DNA of 53,233 bases from Clostridium sp. (GCA_023664325.1 JAMPFS010000020.1:1-53233); one strand, 5' to 3'. Counted from the first letter of the stretch, positions 35,779 through 43,905 are shown. Numbers and translations are program-made. The notes: generated by a model not told the origin, from the letters alone.

Positions 35779-37128
35779 TCACGACTGTGAAGTTATCACC
35801 TCATAGATGACCGGATTCCTTTGAGGTTTTTCCAACGACAGCGTATAAGCATTGATAAAACGCTTTTTGGCAGTCTGTAGCCGTTCCTCGTCATTTCCAT
35901 ATAACATTGCAACACAATCATCTTTTTCTATGCTGTCACCTAAATGCCTGTTAAGATGGATTCCCACCGTTAAATCAATTTCGCTTTCCTTTGTTTCCCT
36001 TCCACCGCCAAGTACAAGGGAAACCATTCCAATTTCCTGATTATTACACGCTGCAAGATACAGCGTTCCGGCATGACCTGATAAATCCGTTTGTTCCATC
36101 AAATCCTTTCCGGAAACCTGCAACGCATATTTTGCCCTGTCAAATTTTTCAAAATCATCGAGATATTCCGGATTCCCACCCTGTGCTTTTACAAATTCCT
36201 TCATTTTATCAAACGCTGCGCCGGACTGTAACACATCATTTACCATTTTTTCCGCCTCTTCTATGGAAGATGCCTTCTTAGCAGATATCAGCATATAAGA
36301 TGCCAATGTCTTTGAAACCTCCATCAGACGATGTTCACCTGTTCCCTTCAGACATTCCGCAGCCTCTTCCACCTCCAAAATATTACCAACCGCATTTCCC
36401 AACGGCTCATTCATATCGGTAATGATTGCCGTAGTCTGTTTCCCTGCCAGCGTGCCAATCGCAACCATTGTCTTAGCAAGCAGCCTGGCATCCTCTAAAC
36501 TCTTCATAAAGGCACCTGTTCCTGTCTTTACATCCAGTACAATGGCATCTGCGCCAGCCGCAAGCTTTTTGCTCATAATACTTGCCGCAATCAGAGATAC
36601 ATTATCAACGGTTGCCGTCACATCCCGCAAAGCATAGATTTTCTTATCTGCCGGCGCAAGATTCGCAGTCTGCCCAACGATTGACAGCTTAATATCATTG
36701 ACCTGACGGATAAACTGCTCCTCTTCTATAGATGTCCGGAAACCCGGGATCCCCTCTAACTTATCAATCGTTCCTCCGGTGTGTCCAAGCCCTCTTCCAC
36801 TCATCTTCGCTACCGGAACACCTAAACTTGCCAGAATCGGGCCCACAATCAGGCTCGTTTTATCCCCTACGCCGCCCGTGGAATGTTTGTCAACCTTGAT
36901 TCCTTCTATTCCCGATAAATCAAGCCGGTCACCGCTGTCTGCCATTGACATGGTAAGCTGTGTAGTCTCCTCATGATTCATTCCTTTGAAATAAACTGCC
37001 ATCAGGAAAGCTGCCATCTGATAATCCGGAATCTCTCCCTTTGTATAGCCTTCCACAAGATAACGGATTTCCATTTCTTCAAGCACATGTCCATCCCGCT
37101 TTTTCATAATCAGATCATATGTATTCAT
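35779..37128 (-). CDS. pdp: Pyrimidine-nucleoside phosphorylase
   Basis: The enzyme phosphorolyses uridine, deoxyuridine and thymidine. The 449 residues begin NTYDLIMKKRDGHVLEEMEI and contain DKHSTGGVGDKTSLIVGPIL, MSGRGLGHTGGTIDKLEGI and VDNVSLIAASIMSKKLAAGA, the thymidine/pyrimidine phosphorylase signatures. The ATG has GGAG nine bases upstream. It lies 71 bp after deoB, and its product deoxyribose-1-phosphate is the DeoB substrate. Confidence 0.96.
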   Translation of the reverse strand: MNTYDLIMKKRDGHVLEEMEIRYLVEGYTKGEIPDYQMAAFLMAVYFKGMNHEETTQLTMSMADSGDRLDLSGIEGIKVDKHSTGGVGDKTSLIVGPILASLGVPVAKMSGRGLGHTGGTIDKLEGIPGFRTSIEEEQFIRQVNDIKLSIVGQTANLAPADKKIYALRDVTATVDNVSLIAASIMSKKLAAGADAIVLDVKTGTGAFMKSLEDARLLAKTMVAIGTLAGKQTTAIITDMNEPLGNAVGNILEVEEAAECLKGTGEHRLMEVSKTLASYMLISAKKASSIEEAEKMVNDVLQSGAAFDKMKEFVKAQGGNPEYLDDFEKFDRAKYALQVSGKDLMEQTDLSGHAGTLYLAACNNQEIGMVSLVLGGGRETKESEIDLTVGIHLNRHLGDSIEKDDCVAMLYGNDEERLQTAKKRFINAYTLSLEKPQRNPVIYEVITSQS

Positions 37129-37199
37129 ATATCAGCGCTCCCTCCCGTATTCTGCTGCAAATATCATGGTTTTTAAAGATCATTTTACGATGGTTCATA

Positions 37200-38372
37200 T
37201 TATATAAGTTTCTCTTTTACACTCGTTCCAATCGGTAATTTTTTTACCCCGAAATTGTCCGCAATGGTTGCGCCAATATCCGCAAAAGTATCGAGAGTGC
37301 CTAAATTCACTCCCTGTTTCATGCCCTTATGGTACATAAGCACCGGTATATATTCCCTTGTATGATCCGTACCCCGAAAAGTCGGATCACAGCCGTGGTC
37401 TGCATTGATAATGAGGAGATCATCCTCCTTCATTTTGGAAAGAATCTGCCCTAACCGGTCATCAAAATCCTCTAATCCCTGGGCATAACCCTCCACATCC
37501 CTTCTGTGTCCCCAAGTCGAATCAAACTCCACAAGATTCGTAAAAATCAAACCGTCATGCTGTGTCTCCATAAAATCGGCTGTTTTATCCATGCCATCCA
37601 GATTACTTTTCGTGTGAACCGCATCTCCAATGCCAACACCGGAAAAAATATCTTCAATTTTACCAACTGCCGTTACTCGGTATCCCGCCTCTTTCATATA
37701 GACAAGCAGGCTCTCATTTGAAGGTTTTAAGGAAAAATCCCTGCGGTTTGCTGTCCTCACATATTTTTCCCCTTCCTTTACAAATGGTCTTGCAATTACT
37801 CTTGCAACTCCATGTTCCCCCTGTAACAGCTCTCTTGCCGTCCGGCACATCTCATATAAATCTTTAATCGGAATGACATCCTCGCAAGCTGCAATCTGAA
37901 ACACGGAATCTGCTGATGTATAAATAATCGGATAACCGGTATGGATATGCTCATTGCCCAACTCATTGATAATCTGCGTTCCACTGGCTACAATATTTCC
38001 GAGAAAGCCCTTACATCCTGTGCGTTTCACAAATTTGTCCATAATCGACTTTGGAAAACCGTCCGGATAGGTTGGAAATGCCTGTTTCGTATGGATTCCG
38101 ATCATTTCCCAGTGTCCGATTGTAGTGTCTTTGCCATTTGAAATCTCCCTTGCCTTGCCATAGGCTCCAATTGGCATCACATTTGTTTTCGGAAGCATTG
38201 TCCCATCAATTTGAAAAAGCCCCAGACGTTCCATATTGGGAACCCTTAAATGCCCCCTCACTTTTAAAATATTGCCAAGCGTATCCGCACCCGAATCTCC
38301 AAACTGATCTGCATCCGGCGCTTCACCAATTCCCACACTATCTAAAATAATCCAAATCACTCTCTTAAACAT
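37200..38372 (-). CDS. deoB: Phosphopentomutase
   Basis: DeoB interconverts (deoxy)ribose-1- and 5-phosphate. The 390 residues start FKRVIWIILDSVGIGEAPDA (metal Asp and nucleophile region) and include GKDTTIGHWEMIGIHTKQAF, FDSTWGHRRDVEGYAQGLED and NADHGCDPTFRGTDHTREYI, all alkaline-phosphatase-superfamily metal motifs. The ATG at 38372 follows AAAGGAGAAAGT; an open frame upstream to 38591 is just read-through of a MITE copy. It heads the deoB-pdp-dac-phosphoesterase-Ldt-punA group. Confidence 0.96.
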   Translation of the reverse strand: MFKRVIWIILDSVGIGEAPDADQFGDSGADTLGNILKVRGHLRVPNMERLGLFQIDGTMLPKTNVMPIGAYGKAREISNGKDTTIGHWEMIGIHTKQAFPTYPDGFPKSIMDKFVKRTGCKGFLGNIVASGTQIINELGNEHIHTGYPIIYTSADSVFQIAACEDVIPIKDLYEMCRTARELLQGEHGVARVIARPFVKEGEKYVRTANRRDFSLKPSNESLLVYMKEAGYRVTAVGKIEDIFSGVGIGDAVHTKSNLDGMDKTADFMETQHDGLIFTNLVEFDSTWGHRRDVEGYAQGLEDFDDRLGQILSKMKEDDLLIINADHGCDPTFRGTDHTREYIPVLMYHKGMKQGVNLGTLDTFADIGATIADNFGVKKLPIGTSVKEKLI

Positions 38373-38401
38373 ACTTTCTCCTTTCTCACCCTTAAAAAAC
38401 C

Positions 38402-38521
38402 GGGTAATTGTGAAACTCCTAATTTCCAAAATCCAGTTGTGCAATATAGACAATATCATAAGCAGGTGCTTTGACGCCGCCAGTGCTTGCAGTGAGTACT
38501 TGATGGGTTTCGCAACTGCCT
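38402..38521. mobile_element. Internally deleted copy of the MITE-like element, about 120 bp
   Basis: The left 100 bp align with 4281-4385 (GGGTAATTGTGAAACTCC, then CCAGTTGTGCAATATAGACA and GTGCTTGCAGTGAGTACTTG). The sequence then jumps to a short right end, GGGTTTCGCAACTGCC, which mirrors the left end. It lies 29 bp before the deoB start and 23 bp past the next upstream gene's stop. No TA flanks are kept, which suggests an old insertion. Confidence 0.75.
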
Positions 38522-38544
38522 GCCTCAAAAAACAAGTGATGCCA

Positions 38545-39573
38545 TCAGCGGTGATTTCCTTGATGCTGCATGCGATATACATACTGTGCATCTAACAGCG
38601 TTCCATACCGGAACCGGCTGCAGGCGGCTTCAAACAGCATATAGATATGTCCGTCATAAAACAGGATTTCCTCTGACTTGGGAAGAATTTCCTTTTTCGC
38701 AATCAAACTTTCCGTATCAACATAATACAGCGGTATTTCTTCCCCACGGACAGACAGACTGTCTTGCTGCCCCTCTAATACACGTTCAAAATCATAATAA
38801 TAAAGCTGTGACCCCTGAAATATGCTGGAAGCAGATAAAACCAACTGCCTATCATCCGTCATGCACATCCCCTGTATCCGCCCGGTGATGGATAACCCCA
38901 TCTCCGGACTTTTCCTCACCCCGTATTTTTTATGTTCATCCAATGCAAACACCGTTATAATGGCATTGTTTGCATCACCGCAGGGGGTTATCAAATGGTG
39001 GTCAAACCTTGTTACATATTTAAATCGGTAATAATATTCACCCACATACAAATATTGATCATCCGTATAGCAGAAAGAAGCAGTATTACCCGTCTTAAAT
39101 TCTCCCGTCACGGTAATGTTAGTTTCTGCATCATTCAATAAATCTGCTTTGTCAAACACATAACATTTTCCATTGCCCCCGGCCAGATATACATATTCCC
39201 CATTTTCACAAATTCCCCCGGAATGACTGTGCAGCACATTTCCATCCTCCCGCATCACTGCAACACAACGGTAATCACCGTCCGGTTTCACTACATATAT
39301 CTTTGATTCATTGCTTTCATATATATATCCGCTAATCAGAAAAACATCCTCTTCCTCGCAATATGTTAATCCCTGCGGTACAAATTCCGATGCAAATTCC
39401 GGTAATTCAAAGAGCTTTTGGGCATCCCGATAAAATGGATAATAACACAATTTGATGCCATATTTGAAAATCCCTGACATGATAAGGAAAGCAGCTGCCG
39501 TTTCCAAAAGAGCCAAACAGACTATCCGCAAATACCACATAAATTTGTTTCTTTTTAATTGCCTCCCCACCAT
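38545..39573 (-). CDS. Membrane-anchored protein, probable beta-propeller
   Basis: The product has 342 residues from the ATG at 39573 (AGGAAGGA six bases upstream; the ATG at 39594 has none). After a basic N-terminus there is one membrane span (MWYLRIVCLALLETAAAFLI). The rest is rich in repeated beta-strand units with aromatic residues, such as VPQGLTYCEEEDVFLISGYI, HSGGICENGEYVYLAGGNGK and SFCYTDDQYLYVGEYYY, spaced as in a multi-bladed propeller. I do not recognise a named family or a catalytic motif. The gene ends 23 bp before the MITE. Confidence 0.75.
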   Translation of the reverse strand: MVGRQLKRNKFMWYLRIVCLALLETAAAFLIMSGIFKYGIKLCYYPFYRDAQKLFELPEFASEFVPQGLTYCEEEDVFLISGYIYESNESKIYVVKPDGDYRCVAVMREDGNVLHSHSGGICENGEYVYLAGGNGKCYVFDKADLLNDAETNITVTGEFKTGNTASFCYTDDQYLYVGEYYYRFKYVTRFDHHLITPCGDANNAIITVFALDEHKKYGVRKSPEMGLSITGRIQGMCMTDDRQLVLSASSIFQGSQLYYYDFERVLEGQQDSLSVRGEEIPLYYVDTESLIAKKEILPKSEEILFYDGHIYMLFEAACSRFRYGTLLDAQYVYRMQHQGNHR

Positions 39574-39636
39574 TTGTAATCCTTCCTGTTTCATACTATG
39601 ATATCACATAATATAATCTGCAATTGCTCGCACTGT

Positions 39637-39654
39637 GTGCCTGTAAACAGGCAC
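39637..39654. repeat. Perfect inverted repeat upstream of the propeller-like gene
   Basis: GTGCCTGT and ACAGGCAC flank AA. It lies 63 bp before the start codon at 39573, between that gene and the DAHP synthase terminator. It could be an operator or a second terminator; no T tract follows on the minus strand. Confidence 0.4.
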
Positions 39655-39687
39655 GGCATTGTTTTGCTTGCAGAGATTATTATATCA

Positions 39688-39717
39688 TAAAATCCGCAAC
39701 ATTCGTTGCGGATTTTA
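39688..39717. terminator. Terminator after the DAHP synthase gene
   Basis: TAAAATCCGCAAC and GTTGCGGATTTTA form a perfect 13-bp stem around ATTC, A-rich on one side and T-rich on the other, so it can act in both directions. It starts 87 bp after the DAHP synthase stop. Confidence 0.8.
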
Positions 39718-39804
39718 CTGGCAGTCTGAACAGATGCACCCCGTAACCTGCCATTTGCCTTACAAATCTTGTCCTGTCAGGGGAACAACTAAGCAGCTGT
39801 TTTC

Positions 39805-40836
39805 CTATAACAAATCTGCCATTTCAAGCAGCAATCTCTCTGATTTTTCCCAACCGAGGCAGGGATCTGTAATGGATTTTCCATAGCAGCCTCCACCAAC
39901 CGCCTGATTGCCGTCTTCTATATAGCTTTCTACCATAACGCCCTTTACAAGTCTGTTTACCTCATCACTATGCCGCATACTGTGAAGAATCTCTTTTACA
40001 ATTCTAGGCTGCTCGTCCCATTTCTTACCGGAATTGTTGTGGTTTGCATCCACAATAACAGCCGGATTTTTCAGCGTATCAAACTGCTCATATGCCTCTG
40101 AAAGCCTGATTAAATCTTCATAGTGGTAATTTGGCACTGATACACCATGCCGGTTTAAGGAACCTCTTAAAATACAGTGTGTCAACGGATTGCCATCCGA
40201 CTTAACCTCCCATCCTGCCGTCATAAAGGTATGCTTTGACTGACCTGCGACACAGGAATTCATCATAACAGAATAATCTCCGGAGGTTGGATTCTTCATG
40301 CCGACCGGAACATCAATGCCGGATGCTGTCAAACGGTGTGACTGGTTTTCTACCGAACGCGCGCCGACAGCAACATAAGACAAAATATCGGACATATATG
40401 GCCAGTTATCAGAATAAAGCATCTCATCTGCCGCTGTTAATCCTGTCTGTTCAATCGCATCAATATGCATTTTACGGATTGCTTTCAGTCCTTCAATAAA
40501 GTTTGGCTTCTCCTCCGGATTCGGCTGATGCAGCATTCCCTTATATCCGGAACCATTGGTTCTTGGCTTATTTGTGTAAATACGGGGAACAATCATAATC
40601 TTATCCTTAATCTGTTCCTGTACTTTTGCAAGACGTGAAATATAGTCCAATACTGCATCTTCATTATCTGCGGAACACGGACCGATAATTGCTAAAAATT
40701 TATTTGATTCGCCGGTAAATATTTTTGCAATTTCCTTATCTCTGTTTTCTTTTGTCTTTTGAAGTTCAGGGCTCATTGGAAACAATTCCTTAATCTCTTC
40801 CGCTGACGGCACCTGTGAAATGTAATGTAAACTCAT
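39805..40836 (-). CDS. 3-deoxy-7-phosphoheptulonate (DAHP) synthase, type I
   Basis: This enzyme condenses PEP and erythrose-4-phosphate, the first step of the shikimate pathway. The 343 residues match the AroF/AroG/AroH class. Motifs: FLAIIGPCSADNEDAVLDYI, RIYTNKPRTNGSGYKGMLHQ, ARSVENQSHRLTASGIDVPV, and the metal-site CxxxH region at VDANHNNSGKKWDEQ. Which aromatic amino acid inhibits it cannot be told. A promoter lies at 40899-40927 and a terminator at 39688-39717, so it is a single-gene unit. Confidence 0.95.
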   Translation of the reverse strand: MSLHYISQVPSAEEIKELFPMSPELQKTKENRDKEIAKIFTGESNKFLAIIGPCSADNEDAVLDYISRLAKVQEQIKDKIMIVPRIYTNKPRTNGSGYKGMLHQPNPEEKPNFIEGLKAIRKMHIDAIEQTGLTAADEMLYSDNWPYMSDILSYVAVGARSVENQSHRLTASGIDVPVGMKNPTSGDYSVMMNSCVAGQSKHTFMTAGWEVKSDGNPLTHCILRGSLNRHGVSVPNYHYEDLIRLSEAYEQFDTLKNPAVIVDANHNNSGKKWDEQPRIVKEILHSMRHSDEVNRLVKGVMVESYIEDGNQAVGGGCYGKSITDPCLGWEKSERLLLEMADLL

Positions 40837-40898
40837 TTTCCTCTAATCTCCTTCTATAAATAACCTAAGTGTAATGGTGAAATATCACCACGTCTGAC

Positions 40899-40927
40899 AG
40901 TTTAACACGTTGAAGTAAAAAAATCAA
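40899..40927 (-). promoter_or_regulatory. Promoter of the DAHP synthase gene
   Basis: On the minus strand TTGATT (40927-40922) and TAAACT (40904-40899) are spaced by 17 bp. The leader of about 55 bases contains the small hairpin GGTGATATTTCACC. No known riboswitch was recognised. Confidence 0.55.
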
Positions 40928-41016
40928 CCGACTCATATCATTCCATTCTAATTTTTCAAATATGATAAGGCATTTTCCCGTTGCCAGCCACAAAGACCAA
41001 CCAGAAATCCGCCATC

Positions 41017-41136
41017 TCATTTTTTGTTATGCAGTACAACGCACAATAAAATGATCAGCAGAATAATCAGTAGAACAATCTTGCCCGGCATCCCCAATGA
41101 ATTGCCCAAACTTACAATGATACGCCTAATTACCAT
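41017..41136 (-). CDS. Small membrane peptide (39 aa)
   Basis: The reading frame is MVIRRIIVSLGNSLGMPGKI followed by one strongly hydrophobic helix (VLLIILLIILLCVVL) and a basic end (HNKK). A GAGAGGG site lies eight bases before the ATG. A basic N-terminus, one span and a short basic tail are typical of small membrane peptides, including some type I toxins. It lies alone in the 350-bp gap between the DAHP synthase promoter and the next minus-strand gene. No family is recognised. Confidence 0.5.
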   Translation of the reverse strand: MVIRRIIVSLGNSLGMPGKIVLLIILLIILLCVVLHNKK

Positions 41137-41187
41137 ACTTTTTCCCTCTCTGACAGCCACCATACGTTTTCGTCTGGCAGATATCTA

Positions 41188-41607
41188 TCACCTGCATCCT
41201 TTAAGATGCCCATTTATATCCTTTATTCTTTTTATCCCCTGCGCATTTTTTCTATATAATTTATTACCTTTCCACAGGTAAAAATCAACTGCGTTTTCCA
41301 GTAACACATCCTTTAACACCTTTAAAGAACCTGTTATATTTTCCTCACATAATTGATGTTCAAATTTTTTAATGTGATAAAGATTCGCATGTGCTTTATC
41401 TCCATCTTCTAAAATAATCGTAAAATGCTCTCCTTCATTTTCTACAAAAATGCGATATCCCAGCGGTATATACACATAGACCAGCAAAAAGCTTCCCATA
41501 AATTCAAAATTATGATGCTCTTCTTTCAGAATAACTGTATTCGGAAAAAACTCTTGAAATGCATTTTTAAAATCCGCTATCGCCTGGTTATAAAAAGAAA
41601 CATCCAT
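41188..41607 (-). CDS. Hypothetical protein, immunity-like
   Basis: The product has 139 residues if started at the ATG at 41607 (AGGAGG 11 bases upstream); the frame is open to 41661, overlapping the upstream gene by 4 bp. It is an alpha/beta protein with no signal peptide (NQAIADFKNAFQEFFPNTVI, then YVYIPLGYRIFVENEGEHFT and VLLENAVDFYLWKGNKLYRK). No motif is recognised. Its small acidic nature and position next to another orphan of the same kind suggest a polymorphic-toxin immunity protein, which is only a guess. Confidence 0.6.
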   Translation of the reverse strand: MDVSFYNQAIADFKNAFQEFFPNTVILKEEHHNFEFMGSFLLVYVYIPLGYRIFVENEGEHFTIILEDGDKAHANLYHIKKFEHQLCEENITGSLKVLKDVLLENAVDFYLWKGNKLYRKNAQGIKRIKDINGHLKGCR

Positions 41608-41657
41608 CGCCAGCCAAACCTCCTGTGTATTCCATCTTCTTTCGCACCTTCCTTGTA

Positions 41658-42116
41658 TCATTGTGCGAGAAATGCACTCTTAAAGTCTTCAAACATGGCA
41701 AAGGCTGTCCTTAAAATATCTTCTAAATCATCATAATCTCCGATTACAGGCATGGGAATCCTGCCGTCATGAATCTCTTTCACGCAGGCTCCCCACGGGC
41801 AGCCAAGCAGCACTTTTTCCCCCTCTTTTACCACCCAGATTAACTCTGCCAGTCCGTATTTTAAACAAATATGAAAGCCGAATGTATATCCGTCCTGTTT
41901 TTCTTCCTGTAATTTGTAAAATCCTTCTCCTCGGAGAAACTTCGCATGATATCCTAAATCCTCAATCGTTTCAATAACTTCCTCTACATCAATATAGATT
42001 AATCTTTCCTCCTCTTTGATTCTTTCTTTGCTATACAGATTGGATAATGCCTCATACCGTTCCACAAAATTTATTTTTTGCAGAGCCTCTTTCACTTTTG
42101 GATTAAATTCATACAT
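41658..42116 (-). CDS. Hypothetical protein, immunity-like
   Basis: The product has 152 residues, acidic and soluble. It opens YEFNPKVKEALQKINFVERY, with an aromatic beta-rich middle (GFHICLKYGLAELIWVVKEG, then LLGCPWGACVKEIHDGRIPM) and a helical end (YDDLEDILRTAFAMFEDFKS). I do not recognise a family. It lies 50 bp after the zeta-type toxin gene and overlaps the next gene's longest frame. No toxin for it to neutralise is visible in the window. Confidence 0.65.
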   Translation of the reverse strand: MYEFNPKVKEALQKINFVERYEALSNLYSKERIKEEERLIYIDVEEVIETIEDLGYHAKFLRGEGFYKLQEEKQDGYTFGFHICLKYGLAELIWVVKEGEKVLLGCPWGACVKEIHDGRIPMPVIGDYDDLEDILRTAFAMFEDFKSAFLAQ

Positions 42117-42166
42117 TTGCGTTCTCCTTTCGCTTTTTTTCTATTGTGCTTTGTGATTTTAAAAAA

Positions 42167-42769
42167 TTATTCTTGTCCATTCAGATTCTTTTCCCTAATA
42201 TTAGAATCCCCTGTCAGAAGAACAATGTCTAATTTTCTCCAATCATCACACTCATCAAAAAAAGATTCCTCTTTTCTCTTCTTGTAAATGCGGTAAGGTC
42301 TGTCCTCTGAATTATCATAAATATGGCATATGTCACAAACATCAACGATATCTCCCACCAAAGCCAATGCTCGGTCGTAACGAGTGATAATTTTGTCTTC
42401 CGGAACATCATGACCACCGGTCTCCACCCGTGCTTTAACACGAAAAACATTAATCAGCGGATCCGTAGTAAGGATATAGTAACACCGAATGAAATATCCT
42501 TTTTCCTTTGCTCTTCTTAGTAAATTAAGGTTTCTTTCTGTAGACATAACTGTTTCAAAGCAAAAATCTTCCATATTTTGTAAATGCAGCTCTCTTTGCC
42601 TCTCAGCCAGTTCTGCCGCCTCATAATCTGAACATTTTAAATTTTTCTTAATTTCATCTGCATTAATATAATCCATAGAAGGTTTTAGCAATGCGGTAAA
42701 AGTACTCTTTCCAGAACCGTTTGGACCGGCAAATACAACAATTTCAGGTTTCTTTTGCAACTCGCTCAC
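42167..42769 (-). CDS. Zeta-type toxin (P-loop kinase)
   Basis: The product has 200 residues. Walker A is VVFAGPNGSGKSTFTALL, followed by MDYINADEIKKNLKCSDYEA with the conserved Asp, then AELAERQRELHLQNMEDFCF with the conserved Arg and Glu region, then ETVMSTERNLNLLRRAKEKG. These are zeta-toxin features; family members phosphorylate UDP-N-acetylglucosamine or related targets. The start is GTG with GGGG seven bases upstream, overlapping the candidate antitoxin by 26 bp. Some chromosomal homologues may be housekeeping kinases, so toxicity is inferred. Confidence 0.85.
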   Translation of the reverse strand: MSELQKKPEIVVFAGPNGSGKSTFTALLKPSMDYINADEIKKNLKCSDYEAAELAERQRELHLQNMEDFCFETVMSTERNLNLLRRAKEKGYFIRCYYILTTDPLINVFRVKARVETGGHDVPEDKIITRYDRALALVGDIVDVCDICHIYDNSEDRPYRIYKKRKEESFFDECDDWRKLDIVLLTGDSNIREKNLNGQE

Positions 42770-42962
42770 TATAATGCCCCTTTCTCAACCGCTTTCCCAC
42801 CTCAGTTTCCGTTCCATCACTGTTACGTCTTACGACAACCTGTCTCTTCCTATCATAGACAATAACAGGAGCGTCTAATGCCTTCAATTTCTCTATTTCA
42901 AGTTCTACAGCCGCATTTGCTCGTTTTATGACCTGCTCATCTGTTATATAATTCTGCTCCAC
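42744..42962 (-). CDS. Candidate antitoxin for the zeta-type toxin
   Basis: The 72-residue product (GTG at 42962, with AGGTGG eight bases upstream; a longer frame to 42974 exists) reads EQNYITDEQVIKRANAAVEL, then KLKALDAPVIVYDRKRQVVV. The ending, RRNSDGTETEVGKRLRKGHY, is basic. It overlaps the toxin gene by 26 bp, the coupling usual for antitoxin-toxin pairs. It is not a recognisable three-helix epsilon antitoxin, but short companions of this kind precede many chromosomal zeta genes. Confidence 0.7.
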   Translation of the reverse strand: MEQNYITDEQVIKRANAAVELEIEKLKALDAPVIVYDRKRQVVVRRNSDGTETEVGKRLRKGHYSERVAKET

Positions 42963-42964
42963 AA

Positions 42965-43159
42965 TCAGCACCACCTTTCCTTTACATATAGGTTAATCTT
43001 TTTCCTCATAGCTGCATGATAAAAATCGCTATCTTCGTTAATTTCATTTATTTCAAAATACAGCACTATCCATTTTGATAACCCCTTTCTTTTATGGCAA
43101 ATGATAATTTCATGTCTGAGTCTTCCACTCCATTTGGTGATATTTTGATATCGTTTCAT
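42965..43159 (-). CDS. Uncertain small ORF before the zeta module
   Basis: The 64-residue frame overlaps the GNAT gene's 3' end by 50 bp and its TGA lies next to the antitoxin start. The later part (VLYFEINEINEDSDFYHAAM) has coding-like composition, but no ribosome binding site is seen before an in-frame ATG; a GTG after AAAGGGG would give only about 36 residues. It may be a small leader gene or nothing. Confidence 0.25.
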   Translation of the reverse strand: MKRYQNITKWSGRLRHEIIICHKRKGLSKWIVLYFEINEINEDSDFYHAAMRKKINLYVKERWC

Positions 43160-43580
43160 GAAAACCTAATGATTTATATAACGGATATCCATCTTCTGTT
43201 GCTTTGAGTTCTACCACGCTCAATTTCATGTTCAAGGCATCATCTAACAGCATATCCATCAGTTTCCGTGCATAACCATTACGGCGGTATTCTGATTTTG
43301 TATATACATTTAAAACCGTTCCTGTTTTTCCGGTCATAAAAGCAGGACTCATTGGTTTTTCGACAACAAGCAGCAGCGCACAGGCGATTATTTCTCCCTC
43401 ATTTCTTGCTACATAGCCAAATATCGTTTTATTCAGGTTCCGCATAAAATAATCCGACAAATTGCGTTTTATTGCCTCTAAATCTTTATCTTGCAACCCG
43501 CCATAATCTTCTGTTAAATAGGCAATCCGTAACTCTGTCAGTTGTTCCATATCATCTGTTGAAGCCCTGTCGTAGACCAT
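43110..43580 (-). CDS. GNAT family N-acetyltransferase
   Basis: The 156-residue product starts at the ATG at 43580 (GGAGGG about seven bases upstream; a farther ATG at 43598 has none). Acetyl-CoA motif A is VYTKSEYRRNGYARKLMDML (R-x2-G-x-A) and motif B is ATEDGYPLYKSLGFHETISK. The N-terminal MVYDRASTDDMEQLTELRIA is typical of a substrate domain. The substrate is unknown. It is the first gene of the stretch leading to the zeta module. Confidence 0.9.
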   Translation of the reverse strand: MVYDRASTDDMEQLTELRIAYLTEDYGGLQDKDLEAIKRNLSDYFMRNLNKTIFGYVARNEGEIIACALLLVVEKPMSPAFMTGKTGTVLNVYTKSEYRRNGYARKLMDMLLDDALNMKLSVVELKATEDGYPLYKSLGFHETISKYHQMEWKTQT

Positions 43581-43686
43581 AAATTGCCCTCCTTCCATCA
43601 GGCTTGAAGCTGTCTACTTAAACTCTTTACTGTAAAGTAAGCACTAGTTCTATTTGCATATCCTCCGACAAACGGGAAGTTATGTA

Positions 43687-43905
43687 TTATTTCTCGTTAA
43701 GGCATTTGAAACAAAGTACTAATCCAGCCACAATCAAAACTACACAGACAAGAAAAGGCAGCATTAAACCCAATCCTAAAATATTACCTGTTATTCCTGT
43801 AATGCCATTATAATCCCAATCATGAGGAGCCGCAGAACACAAGATAATGATTGCTCCTAAAAAACCCATGACTTGCCATGCAATGCCTAAAATCATTTTT
43901 TTCAT
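43687..43905 (-). CDS. Small two-span membrane protein (72 aa)
   Basis: The start is the ATG at 43905, which follows AAAGGAGACGAATCT; the frame is open to 43935. Two hydrophobic helices (LGIAWQVMGFLGAIIILCSA and LGLMLPFLVCVVLIVAGLVL) flank a polar loop containing HDWDYNGITGITGN, and the protein ends in FKCLNEK. No family is recognised. It stands alone, divergent from the CotF-like gene. Confidence 0.7.
   Translation of the reverse strand: MKKMILGIAWQVMGFLGAIIILCSAAPHDWDYNGITGITGNILGLGLMLPFLVCVVLIVAGLVLCFKCLNEK

Noticed and set aside
38373..38591. Upstream extension of deoB by 73 codons
   Set aside because: The added sequence is a reading of the MITE copy; the ATG at 38372 has a good ribosome binding site and aligns with the family start.
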